Shown one piece after another: positions 36,116 through 43,475 of a DNA stretch of 64,000 bases. The translations under genes were made by a program, and so were the position numbers. Every line of letters starts with the position of its first letter. The stretch's first letter is position 1. The notes below the pieces were generated by a model. It did no database searches. It saw only the letters and a program-made list of their open reading frames with translations, and was not told the origin of the DNA. This DNA comes from Microbispora hainanensis (lineage in GTDB: Bacteria; Actinomycetota; Actinomycetes; Streptosporangiales; Streptosporangiaceae): contig NZ_CP108086.1 of NCBI RefSeq assembly GCF_036186745.1, positions 1,550,001 through 1,614,000 of the forward strand, in the 5' to 3' direction.

Positions 36116-36510
36116 GACCAGCCGTTACGCCGCAGCAGGTACCACACCCCCTGAACGGTGTAGCCGAGGTGGAACATCCTGCCGATCAGCGTCTTGATCC
36201 GCATCAGCGTCCAGCGCTGGTCGGCGAACCCGTGCGCCAGCGGACCGCGTTCCAGCTCGGCCTCCAGCCGGGCGAACTGCGCCGGGCTGAGCCGGGGCAG
36301 CGCGTGCGGGCCTGCTGAGGCCAGCGCCGCCGTGCCACCCTCGCGCCAGGCGCGCCGCCACCGCTCCACCGACCGCTGAGTGACCCGCAACGTCCGGGCT
36401 ACCGCCGCGTTCGTGACCCCCTGCTCGAACATCACGGCTGCGCTCAGCCGTACCTCCTCGCGGCGCCGCTGCTCCTGGGGGGTGAAGCCGCCGCCTTGGG
36501 CATACCGCAC
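35971..36510 (-). CDS. IS630 transposase, N-terminal frame (OrfA)
   Basis: 179 residues with a helix-turn-helix of the winged type (NAAVARTLRVTQRSVERWRRAWREGG) and the HTH_29/Winged_HTH_33-like part (DQRWTLMRIKTLIGRMFHLGYTVQGVWYLLRRNGW). The frame ends shortly after EVWKKEVWPQVED. The catalytic half continues in another frame, so production of the full enzyme would need ribosomal frameshifting, which is normal for many IS630 elements. Confidence 0.85.
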   Translation of the reverse strand: MRYAQGGGFTPQEQRRREEVRLSAAVMFEQGVTNAAVARTLRVTQRSVERWRRAWREGGTAALASAGPHALPRLSPAQFARLEAELERGPLAHGFADQRWTLMRIKTLIGRMFHLGYTVQGVWYLLRRNGWSCQRPARRAIERDEAAIEVWKKEVWPQVEDPRRPTAPGSASKTKPVKG

Positions 36511-36663
36511 ACCCTGGTCATACAGACCAGATCAGCCCTCGTCAGCTCACCGACAAGACCCATTTAAGTTCCGTAGCCCGTACGCCCAGGCAAGCAGAGA
36601 TCGTGCCGCTGGAAACTCTCGCCGGTCGGCGATCTGGATTCATATACGAGCGAGGCGGTGTCC

Positions 36664-36828
36664 GTGACCAAGACCCCGTTCGACCTCGATGACGAGGCTC
36701 TGGCCGAGGCCGCGAAGCTGCTCGGCACTTCTTCCAAGAAAGACACGGTCAACGCCGCTCTACGAGAATTCGTCGACCGACGCAGACGTGCAGCCGCCAT
36801 GGCTCGTACGCGCGAGATGGCGGCTTGA
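36664..36828 (+). CDS. VapB-family antitoxin, orphan
   Basis: 54 residues from GTG: it opens VTKTPFDLDDEALAEAAKLL, continues GTSSKKDTVNAALREFVDRR and ends ARTREMAA. This is the ribbon-helix-helix antitoxin_VapB form. Relatives run 15-20 residues longer at the C-terminus, where they wrap the toxin, and are followed directly by a PIN-domain VapC. Here no toxin follows; about 140 bp of AT-richer non-coding DNA lead to the XRE gene. Likely a remnant or a solo antitoxin. Confidence 0.65.
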   Translation: MTKTPFDLDDEALAEAAKLLGTSSKKDTVNAALREFVDRRRRAAAMARTREMAA

Positions 36829-36970
36829 TCATCAAATGCGGAGTTCGCCGCTCCGACATCACCTTGTCATGGCACGAAGCGAGAGAGAGCTATAGCATTT
36901 GAGGACGGCAGTTTTTCGTGACAGTTTACAATTGCTGGCGCTTTGCGTAACGAATTCCAGGAAAGGGCTT

Positions 36971-38236
36971 ATGACCGTTTCGTCGTTCGGTGATGAGCTA
37001 CGTCGTCGCAGGATCCTCAGCGGGTTGTCCTTGACGGAACTCGCCACACGGACCGGATACAGCAAGAGCCACCTCTCCAAGATTGAATCCGGTCGCCAGC
37101 AGCCGACGCCTGGGCTCGCGCGCCGTTGCGATGCCGCGTTGAAGGCCGAGGGTGGACTCATCGCCCTCGCCGCGATGCCTGTGTCGTCCCGCTCGAACGA
37201 CGCGGCTACGCCGCCTTTCGGACCGGAATGGGCGATCCGGTTCACCGCGGACGGCGACGGTGGGTTCGGGACGAACATGCCCGACGACTCGATCCGCCTG
37301 CGGTTAAAGGCCGTGCCCGGCTATCTGGAGGCCCCGGGTGACGTGGAAGCACAATCCGCGCTACTGGACGCGACCATGCGACTCGGGCAGACCACTTCCC
37401 CAGCGGCTGTCCTGCCAGTGGCGATCGCTCAGGTTCATACGCTGCGTGCCGCGCTGCCGCTGACTCGCGGACGGTCCCGCGCGGCCCTGCTCAGGCTGGC
37501 CGCGCGGACAGCCGAGTTCACCGGGTGGATGGCTCAGGAAGTGGGCGATGACAACGCGGCCCTCTGGTGGACCGATCGTGCGGTGGAACTCGCCGTGGAA
37601 GGCGAGGACCACGAGCTGGCCGAGTACGCCGATGTTCGACGCGCGCTCGTGACCCTCTACGAGGGGCAGCCGGGCGCGACCGTCAGGCTGGCCGCGCGTG
37701 TGCGCGCCGCGCACGACCTCTCCCCGCGCGTACGCTGGCTCGCGGCCCTGCGGGAGGCTCAAGGCTACGCGCTGGCAGGTGAGAACAACCGCTGCGCGGC
37801 GGCGCTCGATCATGCGGACATCCTGTGGGAGCGGGCCGGCCGCGAAGGTGTGGTGGACACCAGCCGGCCGCTCGGCACGTCGGTTTCCGTCGATCTCATG
37901 AATCACCTGATCCGTGGCTGGTGCCTGCACGACCTTGGCCGTCCCGAAGAGGCCGCGGAGCTCTTCGACCGGTCGAGCCCCGCGACGGCGGCCGGGCCCT
38001 CCCGCCGCTCCCGGGTCAGGTTCGCGGTTCGGCAGGCGCTCGCACTGGCCGACAGCGGCGCCACCACGCAGGCCTGCGCAGTGGTGGCCGGCGTGCTCCA
38101 CGAGATCCGTATCGTCGACTCCGCGACCGTCAGGACCGACCTGAAGTCCTTCGTCTCCCTTATCCGACGCCGCCGGGCGCACTCGGCCGTAGCGGAACTC
38201 TGGTCGGAACTGCCATCCCTGCTGGAGCCCCGGTGA
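36971..38236 (+). CDS. XRE-family regulator with TPR-like C-terminal domain
   Basis: 421 residues from ATG 36971 (AGGAAAGG site). N-terminal HTH_31-type domain: GDELRRRRILSGLSLTELATRTGYSKSHLSKIESGRQQPTPGLAR in part. The remaining 320 or so residues are helical, TPR-like (RAALLRLAARTAEFTGWMAQEVGDDNAALWWTDRAVELA in part; GWCLHDLGRPEEAAELFDRS). Its stop overlaps the GTG start of the TIR-GUN4 gene (GTGA), so the two are translationally coupled. It may regulate or sense for the TIR protein. Upstream DNA is AT-rich compared with the rest. Confidence 0.85.
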   Translation: MTVSSFGDELRRRRILSGLSLTELATRTGYSKSHLSKIESGRQQPTPGLARRCDAALKAEGGLIALAAMPVSSRSNDAATPPFGPEWAIRFTADGDGGFGTNMPDDSIRLRLKAVPGYLEAPGDVEAQSALLDATMRLGQTTSPAAVLPVAIAQVHTLRAALPLTRGRSRAALLRLAARTAEFTGWMAQEVGDDNAALWWTDRAVELAVEGEDHELAEYADVRRALVTLYEGQPGATVRLAARVRAAHDLSPRVRWLAALREAQGYALAGENNRCAAALDHADILWERAGREGVVDTSRPLGTSVSVDLMNHLIRGWCLHDLGRPEEAAELFDRSSPATAAGPSRRSRVRFAVRQALALADSGATTQACAVVAGVLHEIRIVDSATVRTDLKSFVSLIRRRRAHSAVAELWSELPSLLEPR

Positions 38237-39465
38237 GCCGAGATCTGATCTTCATCAGTTTCCGCAACGGCGACGGCGACGTGCTCGCCGACCACATTGA
38301 CGGGGAGCTCCGCAGACAGTTCGGAGACGACAACGTATTTCGTTCCGGACGGTCGATTCCCCCAGGAATGGCCTTCGACAAGGTCCTTTATGACGCGCTC
38401 AACCGGGCTTGCGTGCTGCTCGTGATCATCGGCCCGCGTTGGGCGGGCGTGACCGATTCCGGCGGGCGACGCATCGACGTGCCCGGTGACTGGGTGCGCA
38501 CCGAGGTGGCGCTGTCGCTCGCCGCCGGGATCCGCGTGATCCCGATTCTGCTCAATAACACACCGTTACCCACCGCCGAGCAGTTGCCCGACGATCTGAA
38601 GGAACTGAGTAAACGCCAGACGATCCCTTATCGCACCAAATTCGGTCATCGAGACTGCGCCCACCTTGTCGACGAGCTACGCGAGATTTATGAGATCACC
38701 CGTGTTCAGCCGCAATCCGGGCCTGTTCAGTTGCCGTCGGGTACCTCACGAAGGTTGAATTTTCAGGTCCTCGACGACCTGTTGGCGTCCAGGCGCTGGG
38801 AGGAGGCCGACAGGGAGACCGCAAGCCTGCTCTGGGCCGCCGCGGGCGGTGATCCGAACACCTCACGTGCGCACTTGATCGAGCCGGACCAGGTCGACGG
38901 ACTCGCCCGCGACGACGTCCGCTCGATCGACCTGCTCTGGAGACATCGCAGCGATGGACGATTCGGCTTTACTCCGCAGCGTGACGCACTCCGGCAGGCC
39001 GCCGGCGACCTGATCGCCTACGGCTCCGCAGTCGGCTGGCGGACGAATCGCTGGATCTTCTATGCCGAAGCGCAGTTCTCACTCGGGGCACCCCGCGGAC
39101 ATCTCCCGATCCTCGGCCCAATCGGCGGCATTCGACCTCCGTGGAAATTGCGTCAGATCCGCGACGGATACGGCTCGATGGGCCGGCTGCCGATCGATTT
39201 GGCGCGTTATCTGCGTGACCCGACGTGGGCCGAGCAGGTGCACGCCAGACCTGTGGACGAATCCTTCGGCTGGCAGGAGTACAGCGAGATGGCGTCGCTC
39301 GCCATGTTCGAGGTCTATGCGGATGCCGCGAAATTGCAGGGTCGTCGGCTGCGGAAAATACTAACGGAGGCGCCCGCTCGCAGGATGTTCGCGAACTACA
39401 CCCAATTGATCTCCGTTGTGTGGGCAATCAATCGGCCCCGCTTGCTTGACCGGCTGGGCGGATGA
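38233..39465 (+). CDS. TIR domain-GUN4-like domain fusion protein
   Basis: 410 residues. Residues 4-150 are a TIR domain: DLIFISFRNGDGDVLADHI, a BB-loop region VFRSGRSIPPG, VLLVIIGPRWAGV and WVRTEVALSLAAGIRVIPIL with a Glu (about 91) in the position of the NADase catalytic residue. Residues about 175-330 match the GUN4 fold: LDDLLASRRWEEADRET, DVRSIDLLWRHRSDGRFGFTPQ and VGWRTNRWIFYAEAQFSLGA followed by PRGHLP. GUN4 binds tetrapyrroles in phototrophs; this organism is not one. TIR proteins in islands are usually NAD-degrading immune effectors, so GUN4 may be the sensor. Function inferred. The C-terminal 80 residues are unassigned. Confidence 0.8.
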   Translation: MSRDLIFISFRNGDGDVLADHIDGELRRQFGDDNVFRSGRSIPPGMAFDKVLYDALNRACVLLVIIGPRWAGVTDSGGRRIDVPGDWVRTEVALSLAAGIRVIPILLNNTPLPTAEQLPDDLKELSKRQTIPYRTKFGHRDCAHLVDELREIYEITRVQPQSGPVQLPSGTSRRLNFQVLDDLLASRRWEEADRETASLLWAAAGGDPNTSRAHLIEPDQVDGLARDDVRSIDLLWRHRSDGRFGFTPQRDALRQAAGDLIAYGSAVGWRTNRWIFYAEAQFSLGAPRGHLPILGPIGGIRPPWKLRQIRDGYGSMGRLPIDLARYLRDPTWAEQVHARPVDESFGWQEYSEMASLAMFEVYADAAKLQGRRLRKILTEAPARRMFANYTQLISVVWAINRPRLLDRLGG

Positions 39466-39596
39466 AGCCACCTGGCCAGTATGCCGGACGAGGCCAGTCT
39501 CCGGCATCGGCCGATGAAGCACAAAAGCCCGCTCCGCTGGCGCGCGTGAGTCATCGAGCCCGACGCGCGCCGGCACCCCCGTTCCTACGCTGACTG

Positions 39597-39899
39597 CTAT
39601 TCCTCATAAGCAGGGAAACCACGGAACTGTTCGAACCTCACCAGCTCGGCTACTTTGAAGATCGTGTAGAAGCGGATTAGGCGCGCCTTGTCGGACGAAG
39701 CGGTGCTGCCGACCGCCACGTGAAAAAGAACGGCATCCATGTTGTCGACGTCGGCTACCGAGGAGGTGCTGACGAACGCGTCAATCGCGTCGATGGCCGA
39801 ATTGTCGTCCATCTTCAACCAGCGGTCCACGGTGACCATGTAGCTACCGGCTTGAAAAAGTTCACCTGCCGTCTGCAATATGCGCTGCCAGTCAGGCAT
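39597..39899 (-). CDS. Hypothetical protein (100 aa)
   Basis: 100 residues from ATG 39899 with an AAGGA site. It begins MPDWQRILQTAGELFQAGSY and ends RFEQFRGFPAYEE. Acidic, soluble, predicted mixed alpha/beta, no motif recognised. Second gene after the small membrane protein on the same strand, and convergent with the TIR-GUN4 gene. It may belong to the island's cargo. Confidence 0.6.
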   Translation of the reverse strand: MPDWQRILQTAGELFQAGSYMVTVDRWLKMDDNSAIDAIDAFVSTSSVADVDNMDAVLFHVAVGSTASSDKARLIRFYTIFKVAELVRFEQFRGFPAYEE

Positions 39900-40004
39900 G
39901 GTTTCCTTCAGTCGTCGAATTCGAAGCTCAGGCTCTCCACCGGCGTACGGCGCCTGGCATGGGAGGCATCGGCACCTGAATCAGGCCGGCGACTTCGCCT
40001 CCTG

Positions 40005-40190
40005 TCAGTTTGTGCTGTTCTTCTTGTTCTTGCTGGCGATCGCGGCGCTTGCGACGGCCGCCGCACCCAGAATGGCCGCGCTCCGCGTGATGGCACGGGA
40101 CCGCCTGCGTGATGCATTCGCGTACTCGATGGCCTTCCACAGCCCGAAGATTCCGCTGATAATTGCGGAGAGGATCATTACGGCATCCAT
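40005..40190 (-). CDS. Small membrane protein (61 aa)
   Basis: From ATG 40190 (GAAGG site): a hydrophobic segment MDAVMILSAIISGIFGLWKA, a basic stretch with RRRSRAITRS, a second hydrophobic segment AAILGAAAVASAAIA and a polar end KNKKNSTN. Two membrane passes with a basic loop are predicted. No family recognised. Lies 105 bp upstream of the 100-residue gene. Confidence 0.55.
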   Translation of the reverse strand: MDAVMILSAIISGIFGLWKAIEYANASRRRSRAITRSAAILGAAAVASAAIASKNKKNSTN

Positions 40191-40736
40191 GGTGGAACCT
40201 TCTTTTCCGGATCGAGAGCGATCCTCTGGGATCACGGTACATCAGCAATAGTCGCGACGATCAGGGTGTCCGATCCAGAGGCGCACGGCCTCCACTTGCC
40301 ATGAAACCGTGAAACACCTTCTCACCAGGCAGAGCGCGGTACTTCTTGTCTTACCAGGAGCCCAGGGGCGCGACTCAGTACGGCGAGGACCGCCATGACT
40401 CACAGACGATTGAAGATCCGACTGAAAGGCTTCCGTCGTCGACGTGATCGTCTCCACCGGTCACGAAAACGTTACGAGCTCGAGTAATGGCGTCTGGAAT
40501 CTGACTCAGGAGACGCTTGCCATGGCGAGGGCGTCGCGGCGTTCCTGGAGATGGGCCCATCCCACGAGGCCGAACAGGACGGCGAGGAGGACGCGTTCGC
40601 GCAGGAGGTCGGGGTCGGCCCGGCCAGCAACTGTCAACGCCAAGGACGAGAGCCACATTGTCGTCAGTCTTGTCGTCAACGCTCAACAAGAACGCCCCGG
40701 CCGTGATGGGCTCGGGGCGTTTTGGCTGTTCAAAGA
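40191..40736. other. Island end, no gene recognised
   Basis: About 545 bp between the small membrane gene and tRNA-Phe. A minus-strand frame near 40520-40620 reads LLRERVLLAVLFGLVGWAHL and QERRDALAMA and could be a decayed gene end. At about 40689-40729 a GAACGCCCCG...CGGGGCGTTTT hairpin forms the tRNA-Phe terminator, duplicated at 35.3 kb. Nothing else supported. Confidence 0.5.
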
Positions 40737-40813
40737 TGGTGGTCAGGGGCAGGGTCGAACTGCCGACCTTCCGCTTTTCAGGCGGACGCTCGTACCAACT
40801 GAGCTACCTGACC
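40737..40813 (-). tRNA. tRNA-Phe (GAA)
   Basis: On the minus strand a complete cloverleaf runs from GGTCAGG (40813) to CCTGACC, anticodon loop CTGAAAA within the CCGC/GCGG stem region, T arm GGCAGTTCGACCCTGCC. The 3' ACCA (40740-40737) is encoded. It is the right-hand boundary of the island whose partial copy lies at 35.3 kb. Confidence 0.95.
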
Positions 40814-40834
40814 TCCGGCGGCTGCCGCCGTACG

Positions 40835-40909
40835 CGGTCCTGACGGGACTTGAACCCGCGACCTCCACCTTGACAGGGTGGCGAGCACTCCAAACTGCTC
40901 TACAGGACC
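40835..40909 (-). tRNA. tRNA-Asp (GTC)
   Basis: Minus-strand cloverleaf with acceptor GGTCCTG/CAGGACC, anticodon stem-loop CCACCCTGTCAAGGTGG and T arm CGCGGGTTCAAGTCCCG. Discriminator G, CCA not encoded. It lies 21 bp upstream of tRNA-Phe, likely in one transcript. Confidence 0.95.
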
Positions 40910-41018
40910 TTTATGTCCGGGGGACTTTCGCTTCCCCGTGTTGTTCGGCTCGCCTAGCTTACCAGCTTCCGGGAGGTCTTCGACCTTCCGTCATCCGGCG
41001 CGCCCGACGCGCTCCACG

Positions 41019-41091
41019 TGCCCCCAACGGGATTCGAACCCGTGCCGCCGCCTTGAAAGGGCGGTGTCCTAGGCCGCTAGACGATGGGGGC
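41019..41091 (-). tRNA. tRNA-Glu (TTC)
   Basis: Minus-strand cloverleaf with acceptor GCCCCCA/TGGGGGC, anticodon stem-loop CCGCCCTTTCAAGGCGG and T arm CACGGGTTCGAATCCCGT. The first base of the mature tRNA (41091) directly follows the TGA stop (41094-41092) of the metallophosphoesterase gene on the same strand. The first of three tandem tRNA genes. Confidence 0.95.
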
Positions 41092-42726
41092 TCAAGGCTT
41101 CCGCCCTGTTCCGTGACGCCTTCCGTCGGAGACCCCTGAAGCATAGGGGACGTTTGCCCCTGATGCCAAAGCGACCGGCGACGGTGAGCCGCTGCCGGTT
41201 GCCGTCGGCGACGGCGGTGCCTGCGGTGACTCGGGAAAAATTGTACGACCAGGGTCCGGCTCGATATGACGCTCACACTGGATCCACTGCTCGCCCAGGC
41301 CGCCGACCGTGATGTCGTCCCAGGCCTCCAGGCGGTGGCTGCTCTTGTTGAAGTAGAGCACCGAGGCGGTCAGCGGGGTCGGCTCGTCGTGTTCAAGGCC
41401 GCGCAGGCCGGCGCCTCCGGTGGATCCCTGGATCATCAACCGGGTGCCCGAGGGCAGCAGCTCGGTGGACCGCGCGTGGACGTGCCCGCTCAGCACGAGC
41501 GGGACATACCCGGACAGGCCGCGGCCCACGGTCGGGTCATGGACGGCCGCGATGTCGGCGGCGATCTTGTCGGGGGCCGAGGTGGAGGCGGGCCGGGGCC
41601 ACTCGCGCGGCGCCAGCTTGGCCGCGTTGGCCCGGCCGAGGTCGAGAAGGGTCTTGCTCTCGTCGCCCTCCGCCTGCACGGACTTGTCGGGGGTGAACCT
41701 CGGGTCGCCGATGCCGTAGACGGTCAGCCCCTTGACGGTGGCCGCGGCGCCGTCCAGCACGATCGCGTTCTTCTGCTTGGCGACCGCCCGCTGGGTCGTC
41801 AGGGAGTCGTGATTGCCGCGCACATAGACGTACGGCACGCCGAGCGTCCCGATCTCCTTCACGAACTCGTTCTCGGCCTTCGTCCCGTGGTCGCTGATGT
41901 CGCCGGTGTCCACGATGAAGTCGACCTTGAACTGGTCCTTCAGCGACTTGATCACGTTCCAGCCCAGCGGGTTGATGTGCAGGTCGGAGACGTGCAGCAC
42001 GCGGATGGTGCCCGGGTCGGGATCGAAGATGGGCAGGGTCGACCCCGCCTCGTACAGCTGGGACACGTTGGTCACCAGCTTGGCGAGCTGGCCGCGATAT
42101 TCGGAGAACTTGGTCACGATCGACTCGGCGCTGCCGACCAGGGACGGCACGCCCGTGAGCAGCCCGGTATACCGGGGCTCGGCGATCGAGCGGGGGTTGA
42201 AGGTCAGCGCGGAGACGCCGCCGAGGACGGCGACCATCACCAGCGAGCCCGCCGCGGTCCAGGCCGCCCGCGACAGCCGCCGGAAGACGACCAGGCCGGT
42301 GATGAACCCGAAGACGACGGCGAACAGCGCCGCGCGCACGACGAGGCTGCGCAGCCCGGCGATGACGTCGGCCTCGATGGTCGTCGGCAGCCGGTCGGCC
42401 CACCGGGGGTTCTTGAGGATCTCCTCCGCGACCTCCGGGTGGACCGCCTCGATCGTCAGGTCGAGCCGCAGCGGGGCGTCGTGGCTGTTGAAGCTGAGCG
42501 TCCCGAGAGGCCGTACGTCGATGACGGTCTCCCCGCTCCACGACGGAGCCAGGGACATCCCGACGTCGGCAGGCCCGACCGGTGTGTCCACCTTGGCGCC
42601 GAACGTCATCCCGAGCCATCCGCCGACCACCGCCACCAGCAGGACCGCGAGCACACGAGCGGACACCCGGGCGGGCCGGCTGCCGAAGGTCCTGCGGGCG
42701 TACGCCCTCAACCGCGAGTTCTCCAT
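41092..42726 (-). CDS. Membrane-anchored metallophosphoesterase
   Basis: 544 residues. Two or three N-terminal transmembrane helices (VLAVLLVAVVGGWLGMTFGA; VVRAALFAVVFGFITGLVVF; AGSLVMVAVLGGVSALTF) precede a calcineurin-like phosphoesterase: VLHVSDLHINPL, VDTGDISDHG, VRGNHDS and LSGHVHARSTEL. The metal ligands are complete. Ends in a Pro/Ser/Gly-rich tail. The stop codon abuts tRNA-Glu with no gap. Role unknown; likely hydrolyses a phosphate ester outside the membrane. Confidence 0.88.
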   Translation of the reverse strand: MENSRLRAYARRTFGSRPARVSARVLAVLLVAVVGGWLGMTFGAKVDTPVGPADVGMSLAPSWSGETVIDVRPLGTLSFNSHDAPLRLDLTIEAVHPEVAEEILKNPRWADRLPTTIEADVIAGLRSLVVRAALFAVVFGFITGLVVFRRLSRAAWTAAGSLVMVAVLGGVSALTFNPRSIAEPRYTGLLTGVPSLVGSAESIVTKFSEYRGQLAKLVTNVSQLYEAGSTLPIFDPDPGTIRVLHVSDLHINPLGWNVIKSLKDQFKVDFIVDTGDISDHGTKAENEFVKEIGTLGVPYVYVRGNHDSLTTQRAVAKQKNAIVLDGAAATVKGLTVYGIGDPRFTPDKSVQAEGDESKTLLDLGRANAAKLAPREWPRPASTSAPDKIAADIAAVHDPTVGRGLSGYVPLVLSGHVHARSTELLPSGTRLMIQGSTGGAGLRGLEHDEPTPLTASVLYFNKSSHRLEAWDDITVGGLGEQWIQCERHIEPDPGRTIFPESPQAPPSPTATGSGSPSPVALASGANVPYASGVSDGRRHGTGRKP

Positions 42727-42783
42727 CCCTTCCTGACTACCCGAAGTTGCGACTGCTTTGGTTGCCAGGACTCGGCGTTCCGG

Positions 42784-43407
42784 TTACCGGGCCTCCAGGC
42801 GGGCCCGCATTCCGGACAGGATCAGCGCCATGCCGTGCTCGAAGGACGCGTCCGTCTGCGGGCCCTTGGTCTCGGCCATGACGGCGCGCACGTTCGGGTA
42901 CGGCGCGAGGCCCTCCAATGCCTCCGCGAACAGGGCCGGATTCAGCATGCCCCGTTCCTGGTCGGCCTGCTCCTCCAGGACGAATCCGCCGAGGAAGCTC
43001 GCGAGCGTGCCGAGACCCCACATCGCGTCCGTACGGGTGAATCCCACGCGTTGCAGCGACTCCAGGATGGTCTCGACGGTCCGCAGCGTGGCCGTGCCGG
43101 GGTGGGTGCCGGCGGTGAGGCGCGCGGTGTCGCGGTGCGACTTGAACACGCGGCGCTGGCCCCTGCACCACTCCGCCAGCCATTCCTCCCACGACTCCCC
43201 CTCGGCGAGCGGCCGCAACGGCTCCTGTACGGAGATCGCCTCGGCCATCGCGTCCAGGAGCTCCTGTTTGTTCTTGAAGTGCCAATAGAGGGCGGGGGCC
43301 TGCACGCCCAGCTCGGTCGCGAGCCTGCGCAGGGTCAGCTTCTCCAGCCCCACCTCGTCGAGCAGCCGGATGGCGGTCCTGACGATCGTGTCGCGTTCGA
43401 GTGCCAC
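42784..43407 (-). CDS. TetR family repressor of the ABC exporter
   Basis: 207 residues from GTG 43407 (VALERDTIVRTAIRLLDEVG). HTH: LTLRRLATELGVQAPALYWHFKNKQELLDAMAEAI in part. The C-terminal domain resembles tetracycline-repressor class C domains (TetR_C_1). Divergent from the DrrA-type ATPase gene across a 30-bp palindrome, so it is the probable repressor of the exporter. An earlier TTG codon is possible. Confidence 0.88.
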   Translation of the reverse strand: MALERDTIVRTAIRLLDEVGLEKLTLRRLATELGVQAPALYWHFKNKQELLDAMAEAISVQEPLRPLAEGESWEEWLAEWCRGQRRVFKSHRDTARLTAGTHPGTATLRTVETILESLQRVGFTRTDAMWGLGTLASFLGGFVLEEQADQERGMLNPALFAEALEGLAPYPNVRAVMAETKGPQTDASFEHGMALILSGMRARLEAR

Positions 43408-43437
43408 GGTTGACAGCTTAACGGCGTTCAATGCATC

Positions 43438-43467
43438 CTTAACGTTGTTAAATTTAACTACGTTAAG
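43438..43467. promoter_or_regulatory. TetR operator, 30-bp near-perfect palindrome
   Basis: Arms CTTAACGTTGTTAAA and TTTAACTACGTTAAG differ from perfect symmetry at one base pair. It overlaps the ATPase ribosome site region (ends 43467, GTG at 43476) and lies 31 bp from the TetR start. A third CTTAACG half-site is at 43417. It stands out as very AT-rich. Confidence 0.85.
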
Positions 43468-43475
43468 GAGATGCC

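Larger units (their letters stand above)
35415..36565 (-). mobile_element. IS630-family insertion sequence
   Basis: About 1.15 kb with two overlapping frames encoding an IS630 transposase. The limits are approximate: imperfectly related ends read CTTTAATTCGTGATGTCG on the left and, on the other strand, CTTAAATGGGTCTTGTCG on the right. It lies inside the tRNA-bounded island next to the partial tRNA copy. Confidence 0.75.

Noticed and set aside
38233..39465. TIR protein as part of a Thoeris system
   Set aside because: No ThsA-like SIR2/SLOG or other Thoeris effector gene is adjacent, and the C-terminal domain is GUN4-like.
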